42,380 bases of DNA, from positions 1 through 42,380 of the forward strand of contig JANLJF010000070.1 in NCBI GenBank assembly GCA_029255605.1, in the 5' to 3' direction. Positions 23,951 through 33,189 of the stretch are shown here, piece after piece. Made by a program: the position numbers and the translations under genes. Source of the stretch: Azovibrio restrictus. Lineage in GTDB: Bacteria; Bacteroidota; Bacteroidia; Chitinophagales; Chitinophagaceae. Every line of letters starts with the position of its first letter. Position 1 is the first letter of the stretch. The notes below the pieces were generated by a model. The model was not told the DNA's origin and did not search any database. It saw nothing but the letters and a program-made list of their open reading frames with translations.

Positions 23951-25990
23951 ATGAATAAAAACATCATTGGCGGTTTAGCCATTGTTGCTTTGATAGCTTC
24001 CTGCAAATCGGCAGAAAAGAAAGAAGCCGAAACAAAAGGGGATATCCTCATCATGAACCGGGATACAACTGTTAATCCCGCAGACGATTTCTTTGCCTAT
24101 GTAAATGGCGGCTGGATTAAGAACAACCCCATACCCGGCGATGAAACAGGGTGGGGTATAGCCAACCTTGTGCAGGAAGAACTGTACAAACGCCTGCTGC
24201 ACATCAACGAAGAAGCACTGAAGAAGAACGCTAAAAGCGGTACCGACCAGCAGATAGGCGATTTCTGGTTCAGCGCTATGGACACGATGGGTATAGAGAA
24301 AGCAGGCATCAGCCCACTGAAGGCAGAGCTGGATAAGATAGCTGCCCTGCAAACACCTAAAGATGTAATGGCACAGGCAGCGCATATGCATACCTATGGT
24401 GTGGGCGTTTTCTTTGGCGAAGGTGTATCTCAGGATGCGATGAATAGTGAAGTGATGGCTTATTACATGAGCCAGGGTGGTTTAGGCCTGCCTAACCGCG
24501 ATTACTATTTCAATACCGATGAACGTACTACCAGGATACGCAATGAGTATCCGAAGTATATAGCGAAGGTATTTGGCTTGATGGGTGTAGATAGCGCTAC
24601 TGCCAATGCAAAGGCAAAAGCCATCGTGGCTATGGAAACCAAACTGGCACAGGCATCGCGCAAGCTGGAAGCCCTGCGCGACCCGTATGCTAACTATAAT
24701 AAGATGGCCATCAGCAACCTGAAAAGCATATCGCCCACCATAGAATGGCCTGTATACCTGCAGCAGATGGGTGTGAAGCATGTAGATAGCGTAATTGTTG
24801 GTCAGCCTGAATTCTACAAACAACTGGATAAAGTAGTAGCTACAGAGAATATACAGACGCTGAAAGACTACCTGTCTTTCCACCTGGTGCGCGATATGTC
24901 GCCCTACCTGAGCAGTGCGTTTGTACAGGCGCAATTCGATTTTTACAACAAACTGATACGTGGTGCAGAACAAATGCGCCCGCGTTGGAAACGTGCACTG
25001 AATGCAGAAGAGCAGGCAATGGGCGAGGCACTCGGCCAGCTGTTTGCCAAAGAATACTTCAACGAAAAAGCGAAGAAGCGCTACGAGGATATGGTAGAGA
25101 ATGTGCGCGATGCCTACAAAAAACGCATGGAAAAGCTGGACTGGATGACAGACAGCACGCGCCAGAAGGCATTGGCTAAACTGGCTACCATCACCAAGAA
25201 AGTAGGCTATCCTGATAAATGGAAAGACTTTTCATCGCTGAAGATAGACCGTAACTCGTATGCACAAAACATGATGCGTGCCAACGAATGGTGGAATACC
25301 TACTACATGAACAAACTGGGCAAACCGGTTGACCGCAATGAATGGGAAATGACACCACAAACCTACAATGCGTACTACAACCCATCGAACAACGAGATAG
25401 TATTGCCTGCGGGTATCTTCACCGTACCGGGCTACATGGATCACGAATTGGATGATGCACTGGTATATGGTTATGCCGCAGCATCTACCATTGGCCACGA
25501 AATAACACACGGCTTTGATGATGAAGGCCGCCAGTTTGACGATAAAGGCAACCTGAAAAACTGGTGGAGCAAAACAGATGAAGACCAGTTTAAGAACCGT
25601 GCAGAGGTACTGGTACAGCAGTTCAACAAAATGACTCCGGTAGATACGCAGCACATCAATGGCCGCGCTACACTGGGTGAGAACCTTGCCGACCTGGGGG
25701 GTATACTGATAGGCCTGGATGCCTTCAAGCAAACGGAAACCTATAAGAAAGGAGAAAAGATAAACGGACTGACCCCGCTGCAACGCTACTTTATGGGCTA
25801 TGCACTGGGCTGGATGTACCAGATACGTAAAGAACAACTGGCCAGCCAGCTGCTTACCGATGTACACTCGCCCGCCAAAGAGCGTGTGAATGGCCCTATG
25901 CCCAACGTACCTGAATTTTACGAAGCATTCAACGTGAAGCCGGGTAATAAGATGTACCTGCCTGATAGCCTGCGCGTAAGGCTTTGGTAA
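23951..25990 (+). CDS. M13 family (neprilysin-like) zinc endopeptidase lipoprotein
   Basis: An exported metallopeptidase, probably active on peptides in the periplasm or at the cell surface. The signal peptide ends in a lipobox with Cys18 (ALIASC), so it is lipid-anchored. At 679 residues it fits PepO-like enzymes. The N-terminal M13 domain starts PADDFFAYVNGGWIKNNPIP. The catalytic zinc motif is HEITH (516-520), the third ligand Glu577 lies in ENLADLGG, and NAYYNPSNNEIVLPAGI is the substrate-binding Asn-Ala-Tyr-Tyr segment. It is followed by a clean terminator. Confidence 0.94.
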   Translation: MNKNIIGGLAIVALIASCKSAEKKEAETKGDILIMNRDTTVNPADDFFAYVNGGWIKNNPIPGDETGWGIANLVQEELYKRLLHINEEALKKNAKSGTDQQIGDFWFSAMDTMGIEKAGISPLKAELDKIAALQTPKDVMAQAAHMHTYGVGVFFGEGVSQDAMNSEVMAYYMSQGGLGLPNRDYYFNTDERTTRIRNEYPKYIAKVFGLMGVDSATANAKAKAIVAMETKLAQASRKLEALRDPYANYNKMAISNLKSISPTIEWPVYLQQMGVKHVDSVIVGQPEFYKQLDKVVATENIQTLKDYLSFHLVRDMSPYLSSAFVQAQFDFYNKLIRGAEQMRPRWKRALNAEEQAMGEALGQLFAKEYFNEKAKKRYEDMVENVRDAYKKRMEKLDWMTDSTRQKALAKLATITKKVGYPDKWKDFSSLKIDRNSYAQNMMRANEWWNTYYMNKLGKPVDRNEWEMTPQTYNAYYNPSNNEIVLPAGIFTVPGYMDHELDDALVYGYAAASTIGHEITHGFDDEGRQFDDKGNLKNWWSKTDEDQFKNRAEVLVQQFNKMTPVDTQHINGRATLGENLADLGGILIGLDAFKQTETYKKGEKINGLTPLQRYFMGYALGWMYQIRKEQLASQLLTDVHSPAKERVNGPMPNVPEFYEAFNVKPGNKMYLPDSLRVRLW

Positions 25991-26016
25991 AGAAAATTGC
26001 TAAATGATACTACATG

Positions 26017-26046
26017 ATAAAGCCGGCTATTTGCCGGCTTTATTGC
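26017..26046 (+). terminator. Rho-independent terminator after the M13 peptidase gene
   Basis: A perfect 11-bp stem, ATAAAGCCGGC with GCCGGCTTTAT (26017-26043), around loop TATTT, 26 bases beyond the stop. The T run is short. Confidence 0.75.
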
Positions 26047-26097
26047 TATTAAGCTGTTAATGGTATAATTAGCATAAAAAAGATGTATAGTTGGTAT

Positions 26098-26105
26098 TAC
26101 ATTTG
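26098..26105 (+). promoter_or_regulatory. Bacteroidota -7 box (TACATTTG) for pyc
   Basis: Exact TAnnTTTG 29 bases before the pyruvate carboxylase ATG. Confidence 0.45.
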
Positions 26106-26134
26106 CAGGGTCTTTTAGAATGCATTTTTAAAAA

Positions 26135-29100
26135 ATGAGGATAAAAAAATTATTGATCGCCAATCGTGGCGAGATAGCCATACGTATATCGAGGGCTGCT
26201 ACCGAACTGAACATAGCCACTGTAGCTATATTCACCTTTGAAGACAGGTATTCGCTGCACCGTTACAAAGCCGATGAAGCCTACCAGGTGGGTGCGGATA
26301 ACGACCCGCTGAAACCATACCTGGATATGAATGCCATCATAGCCATAGCTAAGGAATGTGGCGCAGATGCCATACACCCCGGCTACGGCTTCCTGAGCGA
26401 GAATGCCGAGTTTGCACGCAGGTGTGCGGTAAATGGTATTGTATTCGTTGGCCCTTCTCCCGAAGCTATGGGCGCACTGGGTGATAAAGTAACCGCGAAA
26501 GAAGTAGCACAGAAGGCAGGCATACCGCTGATAGAAAGCAATGTAGAGCCACTTACGGATGATGCGATAGCACTGAAAGAAGCGGGGCGTATAGGCTACC
26601 CGCTGATGCTGAAAGCAGCTGCCGGCGGTGGTGGCCGTGGTATGCGCGTGGTGCGTAATGATGAGCAATTGAAAAAAGCTTTCCACGAGGCACGCAGCGA
26701 AGCTAAGAATGCATTTGGCGATGACACCGTATTTCTTGAAAAATTTGTAGAGAACCCCAAGCATATAGAAGTACAGATAGCTGCCGACAGGCATGGCAAC
26801 ATCGTGCACCTGTACGAGCGCGACTGCTCTGTACAGCGCCGTTTCCAGAAGGTGGTGGAAGTGGCACCGTCTATGGGCTTGAAACAGGAAACGCTGGATA
26901 AGCTGTATCACTATGCTGTAACGATAGCCAAGGCAGTTGACTATAACAACCTGGGTACGGTAGAGTTCCTGGTAGATGCAGATGAAAATATCTACTTCAT
27001 AGAAGTGAACCCGCGCATACAGGTAGAGCATACTGTTACCGAAATGATAACGGGTGTGGACCTGATAAAAACACAATTGTTCATTGCAGATGGTTACAAA
27101 CTGAGTGACCCTGAAATAGGGCTGGGCAACCAGAATGCCATACCTAAGAATGGCGTGGCTATACAATGCCGCATTACTACAGAAGACCCGGCAAACGACT
27201 TCAAGCCCGACTATGGTACGCTGCTTACTTACCGTAATGCAGCAGGCTTTGGTGTAAGGCTGGATGAGGGTAGTACCTACCCCGGTATGAAGATCAGCCC
27301 GTTCTTCGATAGCATGCTGGTAAAGGTGAGCACATCGGGAAACACCCAGCAGGATGCAGCGCAGAAAATGTATCGCGCCCTGAAGGAGTTTCGTATACGT
27401 GGTGTGAAGAACAACATACCCTTCCTGGAAAACCTCATCACGAATAAAGATTTCATAGCCGGTAAAGCAACGGTAAACTTTATACAAGACCACCCCGAGC
27501 TATTTGTAATGCCCGTGAAGCAGGACAGGGGCACGAAGGTATTAAAGTTCATAGCTGATGTAACGGTGAATGGCAACAGCGATGTAAAGGTGAAGCACGA
27601 TGACCGCGTGTTTGAAAAACCGATTGTACCAACCTTCGATGCACTGGTGGCACCCCCTAAAGGCACTAAAGACCTGCTGACCGAACTGGGCCCAGATGCG
27701 TTTGCGCAATGGCTGAAGAACGAGAAGCAGATACATTATACCGATACTACCTTCCGCGATGCACACCAGTCGCTGCTGGCTACGCGTATGCGTACCTACG
27801 ATATGCTGAAAGTGGCGAAGAGCTTTGCTATGAACCATCCGCAAACCTTCAGTATGGAAGTATGGGGTGGGGCCACCTTTGATGTATGTGTGCGCTTCCT
27901 GAAAGAAGACCCGTGGAAGCGCCTGGAAGCCTTGCGCAAAGCCATACCCAATATACTGCTGCAAATGCTGATACGCGGTGCTAATGGCGTGGGCTATGCG
28001 GCATACCCCGATAACCTGATAGAGAAATTCGTAGAAAAATCCTGGGAGACAGGTGTAGATATATTCCGCATTTTCGATTCGCTGAACTGGATGGAGAATG
28101 TAACCCCGGTTATAGATATGGTGCGTAAGCGTACCGGCGGCCTTGCAGAAGCATCGCTGTGCTATACGGGCGATATACTGGACCCGAAACGTACGAAGTA
28201 CACGCTGGACTACTACCTGCGCATAGCTAAAGACCTGGAAAATGCCGGTGCACATATACTGGCCATTAAAGACATGAGTGGGCTGTTGAAGCCATACGCC
28301 GCCAAAGAACTGGTAAGCGCGCTGAAAGCAACCGTAAACATACCGATACACCTGCATACGCATGATACCTCTTCCCTGCAACCGGCTACTTACCTGATGG
28401 CCATAGATGCAGGCGTAGATGTGGTGGATTGTGCATTGGGTTCACTATCGGGATTGACATCTCAACCCAACTTCAATGCGGTGGTAGAGATGATGAAATT
28501 CCATGAGCGTGAAAATGCTTATGATATAAAATCGCTGAATCAATATTCTGATTATTGGGGTGCCGTGCGTGAGTACTACTATCCATTTGAATCGGGGTTG
28601 AAAGCCAGCGCTGCAGATGTATTCCAGCACGAGATACCGGGCGGACAGTATTCAAACCTGAAACCACAGGCCATAGCACTGGGACTGGGTGATAAGTTTG
28701 AGCAGATAAAAGATACCTATGCTATCGTCAACGATATGTTTGGCGACATTGTAAAAGTAACACCAAGCTCTAAAGTGGTGGGCGATATGGCGCAGTTTAT
28801 GGTCGCCAATAACCTGACGCGTGAAGATGTGATGGAGAAGGGCGAAACCATTTCGTTCCCTGAATCGGTACAGCAATTCTTTATGGGTGAGATAGGCCAG
28901 CCCGAAGGTGGCTTTCCAGCAGACCTGCAACGCATCGTGCTGAAGGATAAAAAGCCTTTCAGCGACAGGCCTAATAAACACCTGGCGCCTATAGACTTTG
29001 ATACAGAACTGGAAGCCTTCCGCGAACAGTTTAGCAAAGACCTGACAATACTCGATTTCCTGACGTATAAATTCTACCCGAAAGTATTTGAAGAAGGCTT

Positions 29101-29575
29101 CAACTTCTGGAAAGAGTTTGGTGATGTATCGGTAGTGCCTACGCCTATCTTCCTGTTTGGTATGAAGCCAGGGCAGGATATAACGATAGAAATATCGAAA
29201 GGTAAAACGCTGCTGGTGCGCCTGCTGAGCATAGGACCTGTGGATGATAACGGTAAGCGCACGGTGTTCTTCAAGCTGAACGGACAAACGCGCAACGTGG
29301 AGGTAATGGACAGGTCGGTAAAGGTGCAAAAGGTAGAGAACAAGAAAATAGACAAGGCAGATAACAACCAGATAGGTGCACCGCTGCAAGGCATGTTATC
29401 GAAACTGCTGGTGAACAAAGGCGATAAAGTGAAGAAGAACCAGCCACTGTTTGTGATAGAAGCCATGAAGATGGAAACTGTAGTTACTGCCCCTAACGAT
29501 GGCGCTGTAGACTATATCCAACTGGCATCGGGCACACTGGTAAATACGCACGACCTTGTGCTTGCACTGGGTTAG
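26135..29575 (+). CDS. pyc: Pyruvate carboxylase
   Basis: Biotin enzyme that makes oxaloacetate from pyruvate, refilling the TCA cycle. A single 1146-residue chain carries all parts: an N-terminal biotin carboxylase (about 1-455; KLLIANRGEIAIRI, then GGGGRGMRVV ATP loop), a carboxyltransferase (from about 530; DTTFRDAHQSLLATRMRT and HLHTHDT), and a C-terminal biotinyl domain with the target Lys1112 in EAMKMETVV, 34 residues from the end. The ATG start matches family members. It is monocistronic, between a promoter box and a strong terminator. Confidence 0.97.
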   Translation: MRIKKLLIANRGEIAIRISRAATELNIATVAIFTFEDRYSLHRYKADEAYQVGADNDPLKPYLDMNAIIAIAKECGADAIHPGYGFLSENAEFARRCAVNGIVFVGPSPEAMGALGDKVTAKEVAQKAGIPLIESNVEPLTDDAIALKEAGRIGYPLMLKAAAGGGGRGMRVVRNDEQLKKAFHEARSEAKNAFGDDTVFLEKFVENPKHIEVQIAADRHGNIVHLYERDCSVQRRFQKVVEVAPSMGLKQETLDKLYHYAVTIAKAVDYNNLGTVEFLVDADENIYFIEVNPRIQVEHTVTEMITGVDLIKTQLFIADGYKLSDPEIGLGNQNAIPKNGVAIQCRITTEDPANDFKPDYGTLLTYRNAAGFGVRLDEGSTYPGMKISPFFDSMLVKVSTSGNTQQDAAQKMYRALKEFRIRGVKNNIPFLENLITNKDFIAGKATVNFIQDHPELFVMPVKQDRGTKVLKFIADVTVNGNSDVKVKHDDRVFEKPIVPTFDALVAPPKGTKDLLTELGPDAFAQWLKNEKQIHYTDTTFRDAHQSLLATRMRTYDMLKVAKSFAMNHPQTFSMEVWGGATFDVCVRFLKEDPWKRLEALRKAIPNILLQMLIRGANGVGYAAYPDNLIEKFVEKSWETGVDIFRIFDSLNWMENVTPVIDMVRKRTGGLAEASLCYTGDILDPKRTKYTLDYYLRIAKDLENAGAHILAIKDMSGLLKPYAAKELVSALKATVNIPIHLHTHDTSSLQPATYLMAIDAGVDVVDCALGSLSGLTSQPNFNAVVEMMKFHERENAYDIKSLNQYSDYWGAVREYYYPFESGLKASAADVFQHEIPGGQYSNLKPQAIALGLGDKFEQIKDTYAIVNDMFGDIVKVTPSSKVVGDMAQFMVANNLTREDVMEKGETISFPESVQQFFMGEIGQPEGGFPADLQRIVLKDKKPFSDRPNKHLAPIDFDTELEAFREQFSKDLTILDFLTYKFYPKVFEEGFNFWKEFGDVSVVPTPIFLFGMKPGQDITIEISKGKTLLVRLLSIGPVDDNGKRTVFFKLNGQTRNVEVMDRSVKVQKVENKKIDKADNNQIGAPLQGMLSKLLVNKGDKVKKNQPLFVIEAMKMETVVTAPNDGAVDYIQLASGTLVNTHDLVLALG

Positions 29576-29599
29576 TTGAACTCGTTCATTTACAAAAGA

Positions 29600-29630
29600 A
29601 TAAAGCACCGCTATTGCGGTGCTTTATATT
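29600..29630. terminator. Terminator between pyc and ispH
   Basis: A 12-bp perfect stem, ATAAAGCACCGC with GCGGTGCTTTAT (29600-29627), loop TATT. It lies 25 bases after the pyc stop and 50 bases beyond the convergent ispH stop, so it may serve both. Confidence 0.8.
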
Positions 29631-29676
29631 ATATCGTTTTGTAGTTGTAATACTAATCAACGAGTCAACAAATCAA

Positions 29677-30900
29677 CTAACCCACCCATAGCGCAGCAGC
29701 AGCTTCCAGCCCTTCGGTATTATGCGTCAGTTCTGCAAGGCGTTCTATTACACGCTCTACCAAAGCATCGGGGCAGGAAGCGCCGGATGTTATCATAATG
29801 CGCAATGGTGTTTTACCGGGTAGGTAGTTTTCTGTTTCTATTTCGGTATGCGTATGCAGGTCGAAGTGGCTGATATGCGTAGCAGAGATAAGGCAATGCT
29901 CATCTTTTATATAATAAGTAGGCAGCTTCAGTTCGCACAGTTCTACTAAATGCGATGTATTAGAGCTGTTATACCCACCTATTACAATAGCAATATCTGC
30001 ATCTACATCCAGCATGCCTTGCACAGCACTTTGGTTATCATTAGTAGCATAACAAAGCGTATCGCGGGTATCAGCAAAGTTGTCTGAAACGTTAACCGGG
30101 TTGTAATGGTCCACTACCACTTGTTTCAGGTAGTCGGCAATGCCCTGCGTTTCGCTGGCCAGCATGGTGGTTTGGTTTACCACGCCTATGCGCTGCAGGT
30201 CTTTATGTATATCAAAGCCGTCTGAATATTGCCCTTTAAAATCGTTGTAAAATTGTTCCGCAGGCAAGGCGCCTGTTATGAACTTAGCCAGGTGCTGCGA
30301 TTGCTCCATATCCTTCACCACCACCGTAGGCGTATTGGCCTTGCTGTGTGAGAAGGTAGCCCTTGTTTCTTCATGGTTAGGCTTGCCATGCACTACTATC
30401 GTGTAGCCATCCTTGCCTATCTTTTCAGCACGGTTCCATACTTTTTCTACAAAGGGGCAGGTGGTTTCGTAGCGGCTGGGCTCTATGCCTTTATCGCGCA
30501 GGGTTTGTTCCAGTTCCAGCGTAGTGCCGAAGGCGGGTATGATGACAATGTCATCACTCGTCAACTCATCCCAGCCCATCAGCATTTTGCCCTTGGTATC
30601 CATAATGAACTTTACCCCCATAGCCTGCAGGTCTGCATTCACCCCGGGGTTGTGTATCATTTCGCTCAGCAGGAACACGCGCTTATCCGGAGTCTCGGCC
30701 ACTGCACGGAATGCTATCTCTATAGCATTTTCCACACCATCGCAAAAACCGAAGTGACGGGCAAGGATAAGATGTAAAGACCCCGCATCCAGCACGGTGG
30801 GTGTAAAGTCTTTTTTCATTTTATCAGCTGCCTTGCGTTTTTGCTTGATAGCAGTAACTAATGAACTGCGATAATGTACGGGAACCTCAAACGACTTCAT
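29677..30900 (-). CDS. ispH: 4-hydroxy-3-methylbut-2-enyl diphosphate reductase (IspH), long form
   Basis: Last step of the MEP isoprenoid pathway; forms IPP and DMAPP with a [4Fe-4S] cluster. The three iron-sulfur ligands are visible: Cys53 (GFCDGVE), Cys148 (TTCPFVEKVW) and Cys283 (DTLCYATNDNQ). His83 and His171 (HGKPNHEETRA) fit the substrate pocket. The 407 residues exceed the E. coli type by about 90, matching the long class of Bacteroidota and cyanobacteria, with an N-terminal extension of about 40 residues. It lies downstream of the orphan RND adaptor on the same strand but has its own promoter box. Confidence 0.94.
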   Translation of the reverse strand: MKSFEVPVHYRSSLVTAIKQKRKAADKMKKDFTPTVLDAGSLHLILARHFGFCDGVENAIEIAFRAVAETPDKRVFLLSEMIHNPGVNADLQAMGVKFIMDTKGKMLMGWDELTSDDIVIIPAFGTTLELEQTLRDKGIEPSRYETTCPFVEKVWNRAEKIGKDGYTIVVHGKPNHEETRATFSHSKANTPTVVVKDMEQSQHLAKFITGALPAEQFYNDFKGQYSDGFDIHKDLQRIGVVNQTTMLASETQGIADYLKQVVVDHYNPVNVSDNFADTRDTLCYATNDNQSAVQGMLDVDADIAIVIGGYNSSNTSHLVELCELKLPTYYIKDEHCLISATHISHFDLHTHTEIETENYLPGKTPLRIMITSGASCPDALVERVIERLAELTHNTEGLEAAAALWVG

Positions 30901-30916
30901 GACTATAACGGTGGTG

Positions 30917-30924
30917 CAAAGGTA
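30917..30924 (-). promoter_or_regulatory. Bacteroidota -7 box (TACCTTTG) for ispH
   Basis: Exact TAnnTTTG on the minus strand, 16 bases before the ATG, in the short gap after the upstream adaptor gene. Confidence 0.5.
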
Positions 30925-30954
30925 GGTAATGCCCTGTTAATGAAATAATAATGC

Positions 30955-32007
30955 TTAACTACCTATCTTTTTGATGGTTACGTCCATGCCCGGTTTTACC
31001 TGCATCAGTCCGGTAGTAATGATGGTATCGCCGGCTTGCAGCCCTTGTAATACTTCCACCTTATCGCTGGTGCGCTGGCCCAGTTTCACAACTACCATAT
31101 CCGCTTTGCCATTCTTCACTACAGCTACTTTCTTGTCCTTAGTGGTAGGTATTACCGATTGTGACGGTATCAGGATGGCATCGGGTGCGCTTTGCAAGGG
31201 CACCACTACATTGGCAAAAGAGCCTGCTACCAGCTTGCCGTCGGGGTTAGGCACCATGGCACGTACTCTTACAGTCCTGGTGGCAACATTAGCACCCGGG
31301 TCTATGGCGGCTACTTTGCCAGCTAATGTATCCTGGCTACCTGTAACAGTAAAGAATACATCCTTGCCCGTAGTAATCGAGGCTGAATATTGTTCCGGTA
31401 TGGTGAAATCCATTTTTAATGGATGTGTTTGTTGCAGCGTAGTAATGAGTGTAGTAGGTGATACTACGGCGCCAACACTTATGTTACGGATACCTATCGT
31501 TCCATCGAAAGGGGCCACTATTTTGGTAGACCTCAGTTGTGCCTCAGAAAAAGCAATATCCGCTTCTATAGAGCTGATTTGTGTTTCCGTGGTTTCATAG
31601 TCCTGCTTGCTGATGCCCCCTATGTTCAGCAGTTCCTTCTGGCGCTCCAGTATTTTTACCTGCAATTGCTTCTGCGCGCGCAGTTTCTGGATGTTTGCCC
31701 TGATGTCACCATCATATAGCTGCACCAGCGTTTGTCCTTTGCGCACTTTGCTGCCTTCCTTGAAGGAAATAGCCGTAACACGGCCCGATATTTCAGGGTG
31801 TATCTCCAGCTCTTCATTGGGCAACAACGAGCCGCTAGCAGCATACGAACTGTTGAATGTAGTATGATTCACTATATAACCTTCGGCTGTAAGTTTATTA
31901 GGTCGACCGCCTTTTGCTTTCGATGCGTCTTCTTTGTTGCCACAGCTGCTTGCTAAAAGGGCTACAGAAAGAAAGGCAGTTGCTAATAGATTAGGATACG
32001 AGGTCAT
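30955..32007 (-). CDS. RND-type efflux periplasmic adaptor lipoprotein, without a pump beside it
   Basis: Membrane-fusion protein (AcrA/MexA class) that bridges an inner-membrane RND pump and an outer-membrane channel. It is 350 residues with a lipobox at Cys22 (ALLASSC). The lipoyl half PEISGRVTAISFKEGSKVRKGQTL and the matching VAPFDGTIGIRNISVGAVV flank a short coiled-coil hairpin (about 100-150). The beta-barrel domain (ATRTVRVRAMVPN) and membrane-proximal part (LQAGDTIITTGLMQVKPGMDV) follow. No RND transporter or TolC-like gene lies on either side; downstream is ispH. Confidence 0.9.
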   Translation of the reverse strand: MTSYPNLLATAFLSVALLASSCGNKEDASKAKGGRPNKLTAEGYIVNHTTFNSSYAASGSLLPNEELEIHPEISGRVTAISFKEGSKVRKGQTLVQLYDGDIRANIQKLRAQKQLQVKILERQKELLNIGGISKQDYETTETQISSIEADIAFSEAQLRSTKIVAPFDGTIGIRNISVGAVVSPTTLITTLQQTHPLKMDFTIPEQYSASITTGKDVFFTVTGSQDTLAGKVAAIDPGANVATRTVRVRAMVPNPDGKLVAGSFANVVVPLQSAPDAILIPSQSVIPTTKDKKVAVVKNGKADMVVVKLGQRTSDKVEVLQGLQAGDTIITTGLMQVKPGMDVTIKKIGS

Positions 32008-32048
32008 TGATAGCTTTTATTTAATGAAATATTCAGAAATTGTGACAG

Positions 32049-32056
32049 CAAAGATA
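32049..32056 (-). promoter_or_regulatory. Bacteroidota -7 box (TATCTTTG) for the adaptor gene
   Basis: Exact TAnnTTTG on the minus strand, 41 bases before the adaptor ATG and within 30 bases of the divergent DUF3810 gene. Confidence 0.5.
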
Positions 32057-32076
32057 TTGATATCTGCATTCAGGAT

Positions 32077-33189
32077 ATGCCGTGGGATAATCGTTATTCT
32101 ATAAATAACTATAAGAAAAACTTAATTTTTTTAGCTGTAGCCATAACACTTTTGTTATTGTTTACATGGATTGCGTCTGCAGATGGAAATGTAGCAGCAT
32201 ATAGTGCTTATATATTTCAGCCATTGCAGCTACTTCGCACCAGCATTACACGCTATATACCTTTTTGCATAGGCGATGTGATATATGTGTGCTGGGTGTT
32301 GAGCATGATATATACGATAATCGTATGGCTTTATTTCCTGCTTACATTAAGCAGAAACTATCAGCGCTTTGGTATATCCTTCGTAAAGTTTGTAACCAAT
32401 GTATGCCTTTTGTGTTTCTTCTTTATGATAGGCTGGGGCGGCAATTACTATAAGCAGCCGTTGAAGGAAGCGTGGAAGCTTGATGAAAACGAGATAGCTG
32501 CAGATGATTCGTCGTTGATACGTTTTGACAAGTTTTTGATAGAAAAAATGAACACTTATATAGGCGGGTATAGGGACTATTCATTCAAAAGGATGGAGCG
32601 GCTCTCATGGCAGCAGTATAAACAGTATACGGATTGCTACAATGATGCATCGGGCCTGAGGGTGAAGCATACCTTGTTTGGGAATATGATGCAATACATT
32701 GGTGTTCAGGGCTATTTCAATCCCTTTACGGGTGAGGCGCAGGTAAATCGCAACCTGCCCGATTTTATGCTACCCTTTGTCATATCTCATGAAATGGCAC
32801 ACCAGGCAGGTATAGCAGCAGAAGATGATGCCAACCTGGTAGCCTATGCCTTGTGCGTAAAAAGCGGGGATTCCACCTTTCGTTATTCCGCCTATTTCAA
32901 CCTATGGTTGTACACACATAGCAGGCTGAAAATGCAAGATTCTGTACTGGCAAATGAGATGAAAACTATGGTAAACCCCGTATCCCTCGCGCACCTTGAC
33001 ACACTGCGCGCGCAACGTATAAAATACCGGAGCATCTACAGCCGGTATGGTGCCAATATGTACGACCAGTACCTGAAGCTGAATAACCAGGAAGATGGCA
33101 TAGAAAGCTACCAGAAAGCCAGCCTCAGCGCATGGATATGGGAACAGCAGCACGCCGCTGCCCCCGAAGAAAAGCTACACCTGCCTTAA
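32077..33189 (+). CDS. DUF3810 family membrane protein with zinc-protease motif
   Basis: A 370-residue inner-membrane protein with three N-terminal helices (about 15-32, 63-90, 103-120) and a large domain after them. SHEMAHQAG (His238, Glu239, His242) followed by [10 protein letters not shown] with Glu249 is a gluzincin-like HExxH pattern, so a membrane-bound metalloprotease is plausible; DUF3810 has no firmly assigned substrate as far as I know. The start is ATG 32077. Its TAA stop shares the TTAA palindrome with the convergent mutase gene. Confidence 0.85.
   Translation: MPWDNRYSINNYKKNLIFLAVAITLLLLFTWIASADGNVAAYSAYIFQPLQLLRTSITRYIPFCIGDVIYVCWVLSMIYTIIVWLYFLLTLSRNYQRFGISFVKFVTNVCLLCFFFMIGWGGNYYKQPLKEAWKLDENEIAADDSSLIRFDKFLIEKMNTYIGGYRDYSFKRMERLSWQQYKQYTDCYNDASGLRVKHTLFGNMMQYIGVQGYFNPFTGEAQVNRNLPDFMLPFVISHEMAHQAGIAAEDDANLVAYALCVKSGDSTFRYSAYFNLWLYTHSRLKMQDSVLANEMKTMVNPVSLAHLDTLRAQRIKYRSIYSRYGANMYDQYLKLNNQEDGIESYQKASLSAWIWEQQHAAAPEEKLHLP

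Noticed and set aside
26150-27493. Long minus-strand frame of 447 codons opposite pyc
   Set aside because: It lies fully opposite the well-conserved biotin carboxylase domain, has a low-complexity Cys/Tyr/His-rich product with no family resemblance, and arises from codon bias on the real strand.
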